From: an uncultured Bacillaceae bacterium
Lineage (GTDB): Bacteria; Bacillota; Bacilli; Bacillales; Alkalibacillaceae
DNA length: 21,141 bases
Direction of reading: 5' to 3'
Assembly: GCA_937983065.1 (NCBI GenBank)
Contig: CALKAL010000078.1
Span: 1 to 21,141 of the forward strand
Both the position numbers and the translations under genes were made by a program. Positions 1 to 7,539 of the stretch are shown here, piece by piece. Position 1 is the first letter of the stretch. Every line of letters begins with the position of its first letter. A model generated the notes under the pieces. It ran no database searches, was not told the origin of the DNA, and worked only from the letters and a program-made list of their open reading frames with translations.

Positions 1-165
1 GAAACTAAAATTGAACAAATATCTGATATCTATGAAGAAATAGATCATTCCTTATTAAAGGGAATTGCGAAGATAGATAATATGCTCTTAATTTTATTAA
101 ATGTCAATGCAGTGTTAAATCAAGAGGAAATAAATGAAGTTGATCAGCTCGTTGCAACAGAATAG
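1..165 (+). CDS. cheW: CheW chemotaxis adaptor, C-terminal fragment (5' end outside window)
   Basis: Reading frame 1 is open from the window edge to a TAG at 163-165, giving the last 54 residues of a protein. The stretch HSLLKGIAKIDNMLLILLNV followed by a short acidic tail fits the end of CheW-like domains, where a 'KGIgk.dd.LlilLd' strand pair closes the fold. CheW couples chemoreceptors to the CheA kinase at the cytoplasmic face of the membrane. CheY starts 14 bases downstream and a receptor gene follows, so the three probably form one transcription unit. The start and any N-terminal domain are not visible, so a CheV-like or other CheW-domain protein cannot be excluded. Confidence 0.75.
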   Translation, partial: ETKIEQISDIYEEIDHSLLKGIAKIDNMLLILLNVNAVLNQEEINEVDQLVATE

Positions 166-179
166 GGGGTTTTGTCAAA

Positions 180-545
180 TTGGCCAAAGTGCTACTCACC
201 GATGATTCGGCATTTATGCGTATGCAATTAAAAGAAAGTCTATCAAAACTTGGTCATGAAGTCATTGGAGAAGCGGAAAATGGACTAGATGCTATCGAAA
301 AGTATGAAGAATTAAATCCAGAATTAATTACGATGGACATTACAATGCCAGAAATGAACGGTGTAGATGCTGTTAAAGAAATTAGAAAGCGAAATTCAGA
401 TGTCAAAATTATTATGTGCTCAGCAATGGGACAAAAAAACATGGTCCTTGAAGCAATTCAAGCAGGAGCAAATGATTTTATCGTTAAACCATTTTCGATG
501 GAACGAATTAAAGAAGCGATTGAGAAAGCATTCATGAAAGGTTAA
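180..545 (+). CDS. cheY: Chemotaxis response regulator CheY
   Basis: A 121-residue single receiver domain with no output domain, the usual CheY length. The acidic pocket D8/D9, phospho-acceptor D53 (in TMDITMPEMNG), S81 of the MCSAMGQ strand and K103 of the IVKPF motif are all present. The runs AFMRM, TMDITMPEM, IIMCSAMGQ and AGANDFIVKPF are very close to what is known for Bacillus CheY. Phospho-CheY binds the flagellar switch to control rotation. Translation appears to start at TTG 180, with GGGGG at 165-169 directly after the cheW stop; no ATG sits at the N-terminus. The unusual start and a rather long spacing (10 nt) could lower expression. A CheY-like paralogue is the only reasonable alternative. 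Confidence 0.9.
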   Translation: MAKVLLTDDSAFMRMQLKESLSKLGHEVIGEAENGLDAIEKYEELNPELITMDITMPEMNGVDAVKEIRKRNSDVKIIMCSAMGQKNMVLEAIQAGANDFIVKPFSMERIKEAIEKAFMKG

Positions 546-559
546 TTGGAGGATTAAGA

Positions 560-2308
560 ATGAAAAAAATAGGGTTAAAATCAATTAAGAGCAAATTAAT
601 TACTGTATCTGTTTTAATATTAACGATACCACTAATAGTTCTTGGTTTATTTAGTTATACAAATAGTGCTAATAGTTTAGATGAGATAGGATCTACAAAC
701 TTAAGAAATAGTGTTGAATTTACAATTGAGTTAATTGATTCGTTTAATGAGCAAGTTGAAAACGGATATTTATCATTAGAGGAAGCTCAGGAACGGGTCA
801 AAGTCGCTATATTAGGAGAAATGGACAGCAATGGCGAGCGCCCGATTAATCGAAACATAGATTTAGGCGAAAATGGCTATATTTTCATCACAGATACGGA
901 GGGTATTTCAGTCGCTCATCCAAATATTGAAGGACAAAATAGTTGGGATCAAGTCGACTCAACAGGAAATTACTTCGTTCAGGAATTTATTGATGTCGGT
1001 ATGACTGGTGGCGGTTTTACATACTATGACTGGCCACTACCAAATACTGATAATCAAATTGAAGAAAAGGTAGTTTATTCAAAGGCCGATCCTCATTGGG
1101 GTTGGGTAGTTAGTGGCAGTACTTATTTATTAGACTTTAATCAGCCAGCTAACGATATTTTAACAGTAAACATAATCGTTATCGCCGTAGCTTTAGTTAT
1201 TGGTCTTGCTATTATTTGGTTATTTGCATCAAGTATTTCGAAACCGATTGTTAATGTTACTGAACAAATGAATTGGTTAGCACAGGGAGATTTAACGAGA
1301 GAGGACTTAATTGTAAAATCCAAGGATGAGACAGGTGTGTTAGCCGAGTCAATCAATTCATTAAAAAGTGGGCTTAGAGATTTGATTTCCAATATTGCAA
1401 ATACATCAGAAACATTATCAGCCCATAGTGAAGAGTTGTCTCAATCGGCCAATGAGGTCAAATATGGTACTGAACAAGTATCAGCAACAATGGAAGAGCT
1501 AGCCTCCGGATCTGAAAACCAAGCAAACAGTGCGACAAATTTATCCGAAACAATGCAAGCATTCCAAGGAGATATTAGCGTACTTAACGAAAACGCCGAC
1601 CAAGTTGTTAAACAATCTAATGATGTCCTTGGCATTACGAATGAAGGTAGACAATTGATGGAGCAATCAAGACTCCAAATGAGAAAAATTAATGACATTG
1701 TTAAAGAATCAGTAGAGAAAGTAAATGGACTTGATGGAGAAACAAAAGAAATATCGAGCTTAGTGAGCGTGATTCAAGATATAGCTGATCAGACGAATTT
1801 ACTTGCACTAAACGCAGCAATCGAAGCCGCTCGAGCAGGTGAGCACGGTAAAGGATTTGCGGTTGTTGCTGATGAAGTAAGAAAGCTTGCTGAACAAGTA
1901 TCTAGCTCAATTGCGGACATAACGAATATCGTAACAAATATTCAATCAGAATCTAGCAGCGTGACTGAATCATTACAAGAAGGTTATGCCGAAGTTGAAA
2001 GTGGAACAGCACAAATTGAAGAAACAGGCGGAAAATTTGTAGAAATCAATAATGCTGTTACTGATATGGTTGAAAATATGGGTCAAGTTTCTAATAAACT
2101 ATTAACTATCGTACAAAGCACAGATGAAATGAATCAATCGGTTGAGAACATCGCATCCATTTCTGAAGAAGCAGCTGCAGGCGTTGAAGAAACATCTGCG
2201 ACGACACAACAAACTAGCTCATCGATGGAAGAAGTTGCGAAAAGCTCCGATGAACTCGCCAGATTAGCTGAAGAGCTAAATAATTTAGTAAGACAAACTA
2301 AATTATAA
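560..2308 (+). CDS. Methyl-accepting chemotaxis protein with extracellular Cache domain
   Basis: A 582-residue transmembrane chemoreceptor. TM1 spans about residues 12-33, then an extracellular sensor of ~165 residues (about 35-198), TM2 about 201-223, a HAMP linker about 224-277 and a long coiled-coil signalling domain to the end. The sensor segment around ENGYIFITDTEG and DPHWGWVVSGSTY fits a single-Cache fold of the type that binds small organic ligands; the ligand cannot be told. The conserved hairpin tip DQTNLLALNAAIEAARAGEH is at about 412-431 and contacts CheA/CheW. There is no NWETF-type CheR/CheB tether at the C-terminus, which ends RQTKL. ATG 560 has GGAGGA at 548-553. It follows cheY by 14 bases, so it is probably cotranscribed with cheW-cheY. 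Confidence 0.92.
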   Translation: MKKIGLKSIKSKLITVSVLILTIPLIVLGLFSYTNSANSLDEIGSTNLRNSVEFTIELIDSFNEQVENGYLSLEEAQERVKVAILGEMDSNGERPINRNIDLGENGYIFITDTEGISVAHPNIEGQNSWDQVDSTGNYFVQEFIDVGMTGGGFTYYDWPLPNTDNQIEEKVVYSKADPHWGWVVSGSTYLLDFNQPANDILTVNIIVIAVALVIGLAIIWLFASSISKPIVNVTEQMNWLAQGDLTREDLIVKSKDETGVLAESINSLKSGLRDLISNIANTSETLSAHSEELSQSANEVKYGTEQVSATMEELASGSENQANSATNLSETMQAFQGDISVLNENADQVVKQSNDVLGITNEGRQLMEQSRLQMRKINDIVKESVEKVNGLDGETKEISSLVSVIQDIADQTNLLALNAAIEAARAGEHGKGFAVVADEVRKLAEQVSSSIADITNIVTNIQSESSSVTESLQEGYAEVESGTAQIEETGGKFVEINNAVTDMVENMGQVSNKLLTIVQSTDEMNQSVENIASISEEAAAGVEETSATTQQTSSSMEEVAKSSDELARLAEELNNLVRQTKL

Positions 2309-2347
2309 AATTATCAGATATACGACATTTCTGCCTACACAAGATCT

Positions 2348-2380
2348 CCCTTCACTTAGTAGTTTACTAGTGAAGGGAGG
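2348..2380 (+). promoter_or_regulatory. Hairpin overlapping the ribosome binding site of the DUF1906 gene
   Basis: CCCTTCACTTAGT (2348-2360) pairs with ACTAGTGAAGGG (2366-2377) around a 5-nt loop, with one bulged T. No T-run follows, so it is a poor intrinsic terminator for the receptor gene. The 3' arm runs into GGGAGG (2375-2380), the Shine-Dalgarno of the next gene, so folding would hide part of the ribosome binding site. A role in translational control or in processing the upstream mRNA is inferred. Confidence 0.55.
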
Positions 2381-2386
2381 ACCATG

Positions 2387-3181
2387 ATGAGACAATCTAG
2401 AATTGAATTATTCGTTTTATTCATGGTAGTACTTTTATTAGTCGTCCCATTATTTATAAATATGTTAAATGGTGACGAAAGTTCAGAAGGTGACAATGAA
2501 AGCTCTGGGCAAGAAGAGAAAAACGGAAACGATAGTGATAATATTGCCGTTGAATGGGGTGTTGATTCAGCGAGCTATACTACGAGTGACATGCTTGCCT
2601 GTGTTAATGACAACTTTGGCGATCCAAAAGTTTGGGGAAGATATTTAGGTGAAATAGACGGTGTTTCCGAGCCGTTAGATGAAGAAGAAGTTGAGTATTT
2701 ACACGAAAATGATATTAAAATTTTAGTCATTTACAATTTAGTAACGGATGCAACGGGATATGATCATGGTGCAGAACATGCTGAACAGGCGATTGAAATG
2801 GCGGAGCAGTTAGATATTCCTGAAGGTGTTGCACTGTTCGTTGATATTGAACCAGATTTTCCTGTAGACTCATCCTTTATGGAAGGTTGGTATGAAGTAG
2901 TAAACGACTCTCAATATGAGCCAGCAGTTTACGGGGTATTTAATGAAGGGAGTGAGCTGTCCGATTCCTTTTTACAAATGGATGAAGAAATCCAAAGTAA
3001 TTTAATCGTATGGACGGCTTATCCGCAAGAAGGGATTACAACAGAGGAAGAAGCGCCTAATTATGAACCTGAAGCTCCAGAAAGTGCTCAAGTGATTGGC
3101 TGGCAGTATGGTCTCGATGCGGAAGCTTGTAACATTGACACCAATTTATTTAATGAAGAAATGCTCGACTATTTATGGTAA
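2387..3181 (+). CDS. Membrane-anchored DUF1906 (glycoside hydrolase-like) domain protein
   Basis: About 264 residues. An N-terminal hydrophobic segment (about residues 7-26) without a clear signal-peptidase site suggests a membrane anchor; a Ser/Glu/Asp/Gly-rich linker follows to about residue 55. The rest fits DUF1906 (Rv2525c-like, a GH25-like TIM barrel): WGVDSA at the start, GDPKVWGRYLG, an EEVEYLHENDIKILVIYN strand, the acidic barrel motif ALFVDIEPD, and QYGLDAEACNIDTN near the end. Family members are thought to act on cell-wall or other glycans, but enzymatic activity is poorly established. ATG 2384 and ATG 2387 are adjacent; 2387 is preferred because its spacing from GGGAGG is 6 rather than 3 nt. 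It lies 78 nt after the receptor gene and ends at a bidirectional terminator. Confidence 0.75.
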   Translation: MRQSRIELFVLFMVVLLLVVPLFINMLNGDESSEGDNESSGQEEKNGNDSDNIAVEWGVDSASYTTSDMLACVNDNFGDPKVWGRYLGEIDGVSEPLDEEEVEYLHENDIKILVIYNLVTDATGYDHGAEHAEQAIEMAEQLDIPEGVALFVDIEPDFPVDSSFMEGWYEVVNDSQYEPAVYGVFNEGSELSDSFLQMDEEIQSNLIVWTAYPQEGITTEEEAPNYEPEAPESAQVIGWQYGLDAEACNIDTNLFNEEMLDYLW

Positions 3182-3200
3182 ATAAAAAATGAATGAAAAC

Positions 3201-3245
3201 AAAGTGGTGAGATGTAGATTAAGTCTCACCACTTTTATTTTTTTA
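3201..3245. terminator. Bidirectional intrinsic terminator between convergent genes
   Basis: AAAGTGGTGAGA (3201-3212) pairs perfectly with TCTCACCACTTT (3224-3235), 12 bp with an 11-nt loop. On the + strand TATTTTTTTAT follows; on the - strand GTTTTCATTC follows. It can end the DUF1906 transcript from the left and the DinB transcript from the right. Confidence 0.88.
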
Positions 3246-3258
3246 TGATTAAACAGGA

Positions 3259-3717
3259 TTACTGCATTTCTTTTGTAGGTCCCATAACAGGAGGAACGGT
3301 TAAATTCGCCTGACGTAGTAAAACAGTCATTTGACCTCTATGATGTGTTTGATGGTCGATAAAAGAGCGTAATAATTGGCCGCGCGGGATTTTTCCAGTG
3401 AAGCCGTCAATCTCTTCTAGTAAAGATTCATCCGTTAATTTTGCCGCCTCGTTTTTAAGTGCTTCCGATTGTGCTTCATAACTGTTAATAAGCTCATTAA
3501 CCGTTGACGATGGCTCCGTCTTTGGCAAATTAAATCCTGCAAATCCACCAAATGAACCGATTGAGCCGACTAAATGATTAGCAAGCCAATGAAGAGAGTT
3601 ATGCCCTTCAACGATGGATTGGTCAAGCTTGTCATTAGTCATTGCCTTAAAGACATTCAACGTCCCTTCTTGAGATATGTTCCAATCAAGAAGAAAATCA
3701 TCTACTTTTCGATACAT
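3259..3717 (-). CDS. DinB-family protein (putative metal-dependent four-helix bundle)
   Basis: A 152-residue protein, the usual DinB/YfiT size. Likely metal-binding histidines are H48 (LHWLANHLVG) plus H122 and H126 (DHQTHHRGQMTVLLRQA), the typical DinB triad spacing; the C-terminal VPPVMGPTKE also fits. The family includes damage-induced proteins and thiol-dependent S-transferases (bacillithiol, mycothiol), so the substrate of this one is unknown. ATG at 3717 is read with TAAGGAG at 3730-3736, a spacing of about 12 nt, longer than normal; no better in-frame start exists. An extended -10 promoter lies just upstream. It stands alone, transcribed divergently from topB. Confidence 0.85.
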   Translation of the reverse strand: MYRKVDDFLLDWNISQEGTLNVFKAMTNDKLDQSIVEGHNSLHWLANHLVGSIGSFGGFAGFNLPKTEPSSTVNELINSYEAQSEALKNEAAKLTDESLLEEIDGFTGKIPRGQLLRSFIDHQTHHRGQMTVLLRQANLTVPPVMGPTKEMQ

Positions 3718-3750
3718 GACATAACCACACTCCTTATATAATTTAACACT

Positions 3751-3759
3751 ATTATATCA
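3751..3759 (-). promoter_or_regulatory. Extended -10 promoter element for the DinB-family gene
   Basis: On the - strand this reads TGATATAAT, a perfect extended -10 (TGnTATAAT) 34 nt before the ATG. No convincing -35 hexamer is seen, which is tolerated for extended -10 promoters. Confidence 0.6.
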
Positions 3760-3893
3760 GACAAAATTTAAACATTAACTGTCGTACGTTATCAATCATG
3801 GCGATGACAATGGAAACGTATTAATTCGTAGAAATAACAGCACATGTGATAAACTTATGCTATGAACAGATAGAAATGAGAAAGGGTTTTATA

Positions 3894-6080
3894 ATGAAAA
3901 AAATCGTAGTTTTAGCAGAAAAACCTTCAGTTGGCCGTGATCTAGCACGTGTGTTAGGTTGTAAGAAAAAAGGGAATGGCTTTTTAGAAGGACCTAAATA
4001 TATTGTAACTTGGGCGCTTGGGCATTTAGTTACCCTTGCCACTCCAGATATGTATGATCAAACCTATAAAACTTGGCGTTTAGAAGATTTACCGATGCTT
4101 CCTGAAAAGTTAAAAACCGTTGTCATTAAAAAGACGGGTAAACAGTTCAATGCTGTCAAACAACAGTTGGGTCGAAATGATGTCGAATCGATTATTATTG
4201 CGACGGATGCAGGTCGTGAAGGGGAGCTCGTTGCTCGCTGGATTATCGAAAAAGCCCGGGTGAGAAAACCGATTAAACGACTATGGATCTCATCCGTGAC
4301 GGATAAAGCTATTCGCGATGGTTTTAAGCAGCTAAAGTCTGGAGATAAATATAAAAACTTATACGAGTCAGCAGTAGCGCGCTCAGAAGCGGATTGGTAT
4401 GTCGGATTAAACGCAACCCGAGCGTTAGCGACTAAATTTAATGCTCAACTTTCGGCAGGACGTGTTCAAACTCCGACTTTAGCAATGATTGCCGCTAAAG
4501 AAGAGGAAATTAAACATTTCAAACCGAAGAAATTTTATGGCATTGCAGCAAAAACCGAGCATGGCTTTACGTTAAAATGGGTCGATTCTAACAATAACGA
4601 CCGTATTTTTAATAAAGAGAAGGCAGATCAACTACTAGAGAAACTTTTAAATAAGGAAGCTAAAATTGTCTCCGTTAAAAAATCGCATAAGAAAAAATAC
4701 GCACCTCAATTGTATGATTTAACAGAGTTACAGCGCGATGCGAATCGAATATTTAATTTTTCTGGAAAGCAGACGTTAAACATTATGCAAAGTCTTTATG
4801 AAAGACATAAAGTACTTACTTACCCACGAACAGATTCAAGGGTTATAACGACGGATATCATTCCAACTTTGAAAGATCGAGTTAGGGCTAGTAGTGTCGG
4901 TGATTATAAAAAGCAAGCCCATCAAATCGAACGACGCCTTAGCAAAGATATAAAGTTGCCAAAATCAGTTGTCGATAATGCTAAAGTATCTGATCACCAT
5001 GCGATTATTCCGACTGAAGAAGCTGTAGTCTTATCGAATTTAAATGACCAAGAGAAGAAAATTTACGATTTAGTTGTTAAACGGTTTTTAGCTGTTTTAT
5101 CCGATCCGTATGAATACGAACAAATTATAGTTGAAGCGACAATTAACACTGAACGATTTGTCGCAAAAGAAAAAGTAGTAAAAAGCCTCGGTTGGAAGGA
5201 GCTTTATCAAATCGATTCGTTTGAAGAAGATGAAGAAGTTGGTGAAGAGCAGCTTCCAGCATTAAAGCAAGGTGATATTTTAAAGTCATTAAAGCTTGAA
5301 AAAACAAGTGGAGAAACTAAACAACCGAGCCGTTTCACAGAAGGTACACTACTTCACGCAATGGAAAATCCAGCTCGTTATATGGCTGTTGATGAGCAAC
5401 ATTTAGCTCAAACGATTAAAAATAGTGGTGGATTAGGGACAGTAGCTACCCGAGCTGATATTATTGAAAAGCTATTTAACAGTATGTATATCGAGTTAAA
5501 AGATAAACATATTCATTTGACACCTACAGGGCAGCAGCTCCTTGAATTAGTACCTGAAGATTTACGTTCGCCAGCTTTAACAGCTGAATGGGAACAAAAA
5601 TTAAGCTCGATTGAAAAAGGACAATTAAAACGAGAGAACTTTATTGAAGAGATAAAAAAATACACGATGCATATTGTTCAAGATATTAAGCGTTCCGAGG
5701 AATCGTTTAAACATGATAATTTAACGGGGAGTCATTGTCCTAATTGTGGAAAGCTTATGCTAGAAATTAATAATAAAAACGGAAAGATGCTCGTATGCCA
5801 AGATCGAAGCTGTAATTATAAGAAAAATATTTATAAACGAACGAATGCTAGATGTCCAAATTGTAAAAAACGTATGAATTTATACGGTGAAGGAGAAGGC
5901 CAAACATTTACATGTACATGCGGGCATCGGGAGAAATTATCTACCTTTAATAAACGAAGAGAACAAGAAAAGAAACATCAAGTGTCTAAAAAAGATGTCA
6001 ACAAATATTTAAAGAAACAAGACGATGGATTTAAAAATAACGCTTTAGCTGAAGCCCTCTCCAAACTTAAAAATAAATAG
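3894..6080 (+). CDS. topB: DNA topoisomerase III (type IA)
   Basis: 728 residues from ATG 3894, close to the ~727 of Bacillus TopB. This start is preferred to ATG 3846 because AAAGGG (3881-3886) lies 7 nt before it and MKKIVVLAEKPSVG is the conserved N-terminus. The Toprim domain holds E9 in AEKPSV and the TDAGREGE motif with D105; the nicking tyrosine is Y310 in TYPRTDSR. GLGTVATRADIIEKL is the late conserved type IA motif. Two zinc-ribbon-like cysteine clusters close the protein (CPNCGK...CQDRSC and CPNCKK...CTC), then a Lys-rich tail. The enzyme passes single strands through a transient 5'-phosphotyrosyl break and resolves replication and recombination intermediates. No clear promoter was found upstream. 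Confidence 0.95.
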   Translation: MKKIVVLAEKPSVGRDLARVLGCKKKGNGFLEGPKYIVTWALGHLVTLATPDMYDQTYKTWRLEDLPMLPEKLKTVVIKKTGKQFNAVKQQLGRNDVESIIIATDAGREGELVARWIIEKARVRKPIKRLWISSVTDKAIRDGFKQLKSGDKYKNLYESAVARSEADWYVGLNATRALATKFNAQLSAGRVQTPTLAMIAAKEEEIKHFKPKKFYGIAAKTEHGFTLKWVDSNNNDRIFNKEKADQLLEKLLNKEAKIVSVKKSHKKKYAPQLYDLTELQRDANRIFNFSGKQTLNIMQSLYERHKVLTYPRTDSRVITTDIIPTLKDRVRASSVGDYKKQAHQIERRLSKDIKLPKSVVDNAKVSDHHAIIPTEEAVVLSNLNDQEKKIYDLVVKRFLAVLSDPYEYEQIIVEATINTERFVAKEKVVKSLGWKELYQIDSFEEDEEVGEEQLPALKQGDILKSLKLEKTSGETKQPSRFTEGTLLHAMENPARYMAVDEQHLAQTIKNSGGLGTVATRADIIEKLFNSMYIELKDKHIHLTPTGQQLLELVPEDLRSPALTAEWEQKLSSIEKGQLKRENFIEEIKKYTMHIVQDIKRSEESFKHDNLTGSHCPNCGKLMLEINNKNGKMLVCQDRSCNYKKNIYKRTNARCPNCKKRMNLYGEGEGQTFTCTCGHREKLSTFNKRREQEKKHQVSKKDVNKYLKKQDDGFKNNALAEALSKLKNK

Positions 6081-6095
6081 TTATAGATTGATTTT

Positions 6096-6947
6096 TTATA
6101 AAACCAATTGCGAAGCCCCTAAAATACCCGCATCATTACGATAGGTCGCCAATTTAATCTCGATCTCTCGGAGTAATAGGGGCTTCGTTTTTTCGATTAA
6201 CGTATCTGTCCAATCTGTTAAAGATTCTGAAACACCCCCACCAATGACAACGATATCCATATCAAACGCTGCTTGTAATGAGCTAATAATGACAGCTAAA
6301 TCATCTAAAAAAGATTCGATAATTTGGCTTGCTGTCTCGTCTTCACCCATTTTAAAAAGTTCTTTAGGTGAGATGGTTAAACCTGCTTCACTTATTTTTC
6401 TTTTTAAAGCCGTTCCTGAAACGTATTGCTCGAAGCACCCTTTTCTTCCACAAAGACAAACATGACCATTCGGATATAAAATCATATGCCCAATTTCTCC
6501 AGCCCCACCCATTGGACTGTTTAATATATTTCCGTCAATAATAATGCCACCACCAAGACCTGTTCCAATTGTTAAGCATAAAATTCGATCATATCCTTTA
6601 GCGGCGCCGAGTTTTGCTTCCGCCAATGCGGCACAGTTTGCATCATTTTCAACTTCAACTCGTAGATTCGTTTTTTCTTCAAGCTTCTTTTTCACTTCAG
6701 TCCCTTTCCAACCTGGAAGTGGTGAGTAAACAATTTTTCCTTCCTTCGCATTGACAAAACCTGTTGTTCCAATTCCAATTGCTTGAACGGCTGGGTACTT
6801 TTTAATTATTTTTAATACGACTTGCTCAATCGTTTCATATAAGGGATAAGTTGTTTTAACCGTTTCATCGTACAAAATTTCTCCGCTTTCATTTATTATC
6901 CCTGAACGAATTTTAGTCCCGCCTACATCGACAGCCAATACTTCCAT
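6096..6947 (-). CDS. ROK-family sugar kinase (glucokinase-like)
   Basis: 283 residues from the ATG at 6947. An upstream in-frame ATG at 6962 lies inside the ribosome binding site GAGGGGG; the MEVLAVDVGGTK start has 6-nt spacing from it and matches family N-termini. Visible motifs: ATP-binding DVGGTK (residues 6-11), PGWKG, catalytic-region ENDANCAALAE, TIGTGLGGG, the ROK E-x-x-H motif GEIGHM, and the zinc motif HVCLCGRKGCFEQ (CxCGxxGCxE). The enzyme phosphorylates a hexose (glucose, fructose, ManNAc or similar) with ATP in the cytoplasm; the substrate cannot be assigned. A truncated alpha-glucosidase lies directly upstream on the same strand, suggesting an original role in glucose release and phosphorylation from an oligosaccharide. 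Confidence 0.88.
   Translation of the reverse strand: MEVLAVDVGGTKIRSGIINESGEILYDETVKTTYPLYETIEQVVLKIIKKYPAVQAIGIGTTGFVNAKEGKIVYSPLPGWKGTEVKKKLEEKTNLRVEVENDANCAALAEAKLGAAKGYDRILCLTIGTGLGGGIIIDGNILNSPMGGAGEIGHMILYPNGHVCLCGRKGCFEQYVSGTALKRKISEAGLTISPKELFKMGEDETASQIIESFLDDLAVIISSLQAAFDMDIVVIGGGVSESLTDWTDTLIEKTKPLLLREIEIKLATYRNDAGILGASQLVL
6111..6193 (+). terminator. Possible topB terminator located inside the 3' end of the ROK kinase gene
   Basis: CGAAGCCCCTA (6111-6121) and TAGGGGCTTCG (6177-6187) form a perfect 11-bp inverted repeat with a 55-nt loop, followed on the + strand by TTTTTT (6188-6193). It lies in the last 30 codons of the convergent kinase gene, encoding KPLL and LGAS. No other terminator is seen in the 15 bases between the two stops. 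The long loop weakens the call. Confidence 0.4.
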
Positions 6948-7092
6948 GTTCATCCCCCTCATTTTATCTATTTCATTTATTGTACCGTAAAAAATTTAAA
7001 ATTTAAAAAGTTTGTAAATTGTTTTCGTAAAATCGATCTGCTTCATTATGGGCATGACAAACTCAATTATAATAAGTAGTAACAAACATTAA

Positions 7093-7124
7093 ATTAGAAC
7101 CTCCAAATAATTGGAAGTTCTAAT
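7093..7124 (-). terminator. Hairpin at the end of the alpha-glucosidase remnant
   Basis: ATTAGAACCTCCAA (7093-7106) and TTGGAAGTTCTAAT (7111-7124) form a 14-bp stem with one mismatch and a 4-nt loop, overlapping the TAG stop of the remnant. On the - strand it is followed by TTAATGTTTGTT, a weak T-run, so it probably terminates transcription from upstream and separates the remnant from the kinase gene. Confidence 0.6.
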
Positions 7125-7425
7125 GGTCTGATTTTAAATATAAAACTCTCGTCTCATAAGGCTTTAAGGTCATCTCTACATTAAAATCTTCAGCCGAGTT
7201 ATCATAGTTTCCTATAAGGAGTCGACTTTCTTTAAACTTGCTTACATCGTTAGGTAAACGGAAAACGGTGTTATTGTTTGTGAAATTGCTTATGACGAGC
7301 AAGCATTCATCATCTAACTTCCTCGTATATGCAAAAATCTCCTCATTATTTGGCAAGAGCAGTTTATAATTCCCGTATACGATCATCGGATAATTTTTCC
7401 TCAATTGAATGAGCTTTGTAAGCAA
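7120..7425 (-). pseudogene. C-terminal remnant of a GH13 alpha-glucosidase / oligo-1,6-glucosidase
   Basis: About 100 residues match the closing beta-sandwich domain of GH13 oligo-1,6-glucosidases and trehalose-6-phosphate hydrolases: LTKLIQLRKNYPMIVYGNY, EEIFAYTRKLDDECLLVISNFT, LLIGNYDNS and LKPYETRVLYL are the standard order of motifs. A full enzyme has ~550 residues with the catalytic (beta/alpha)8 barrel in front; here the barrel is gone. The frame opens only ten codons earlier at a stop, with unrelated sequence before the homology. The only start is a TTG without a ribosome binding site. The natural stop and terminator remain, so this is a deletion remnant, probably not expressed. The deletion joint lies near 7425, between this gene and the MarR promoter. 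Confidence 0.8.
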
Positions 7426-7474
7426 ACAATATGACTCTATCGAAGAAAGTATTTATTTAGGAAGCTAATTACTA

Positions 7475-7503
7475 TTGTTCAAAAAATGTTTTAATGTTAG
7501 TAT
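7475..7503 (+). promoter_or_regulatory. Putative promoter and operator of the marR-MATE operon
   Basis: TTGTTC (7475-7480) and TAGTAT (7498-7503) are separated by 17 nt, a modest sigma-A match. The interval is framed by a partial inverted repeat (ACTA at 7471-7474, TAGT at 7498-7501, with imperfect inner symmetry). That is where a MarR dimer would be expected to bind for autorepression. The operator role is inferred. Confidence 0.35.
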
Positions 7504-7539
7504 GTAAGGGTCTGATTTAATTAGGAGGGTAAGTAATTT

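Noticed and set aside
3846..3893. N-terminal extension of topoisomerase III from ATG 3846
   Set aside because: No ribosome binding site precedes it, and the conserved N-terminus MKKIVVLAEKPSVG begins at ATG 3894 with a well-placed site.
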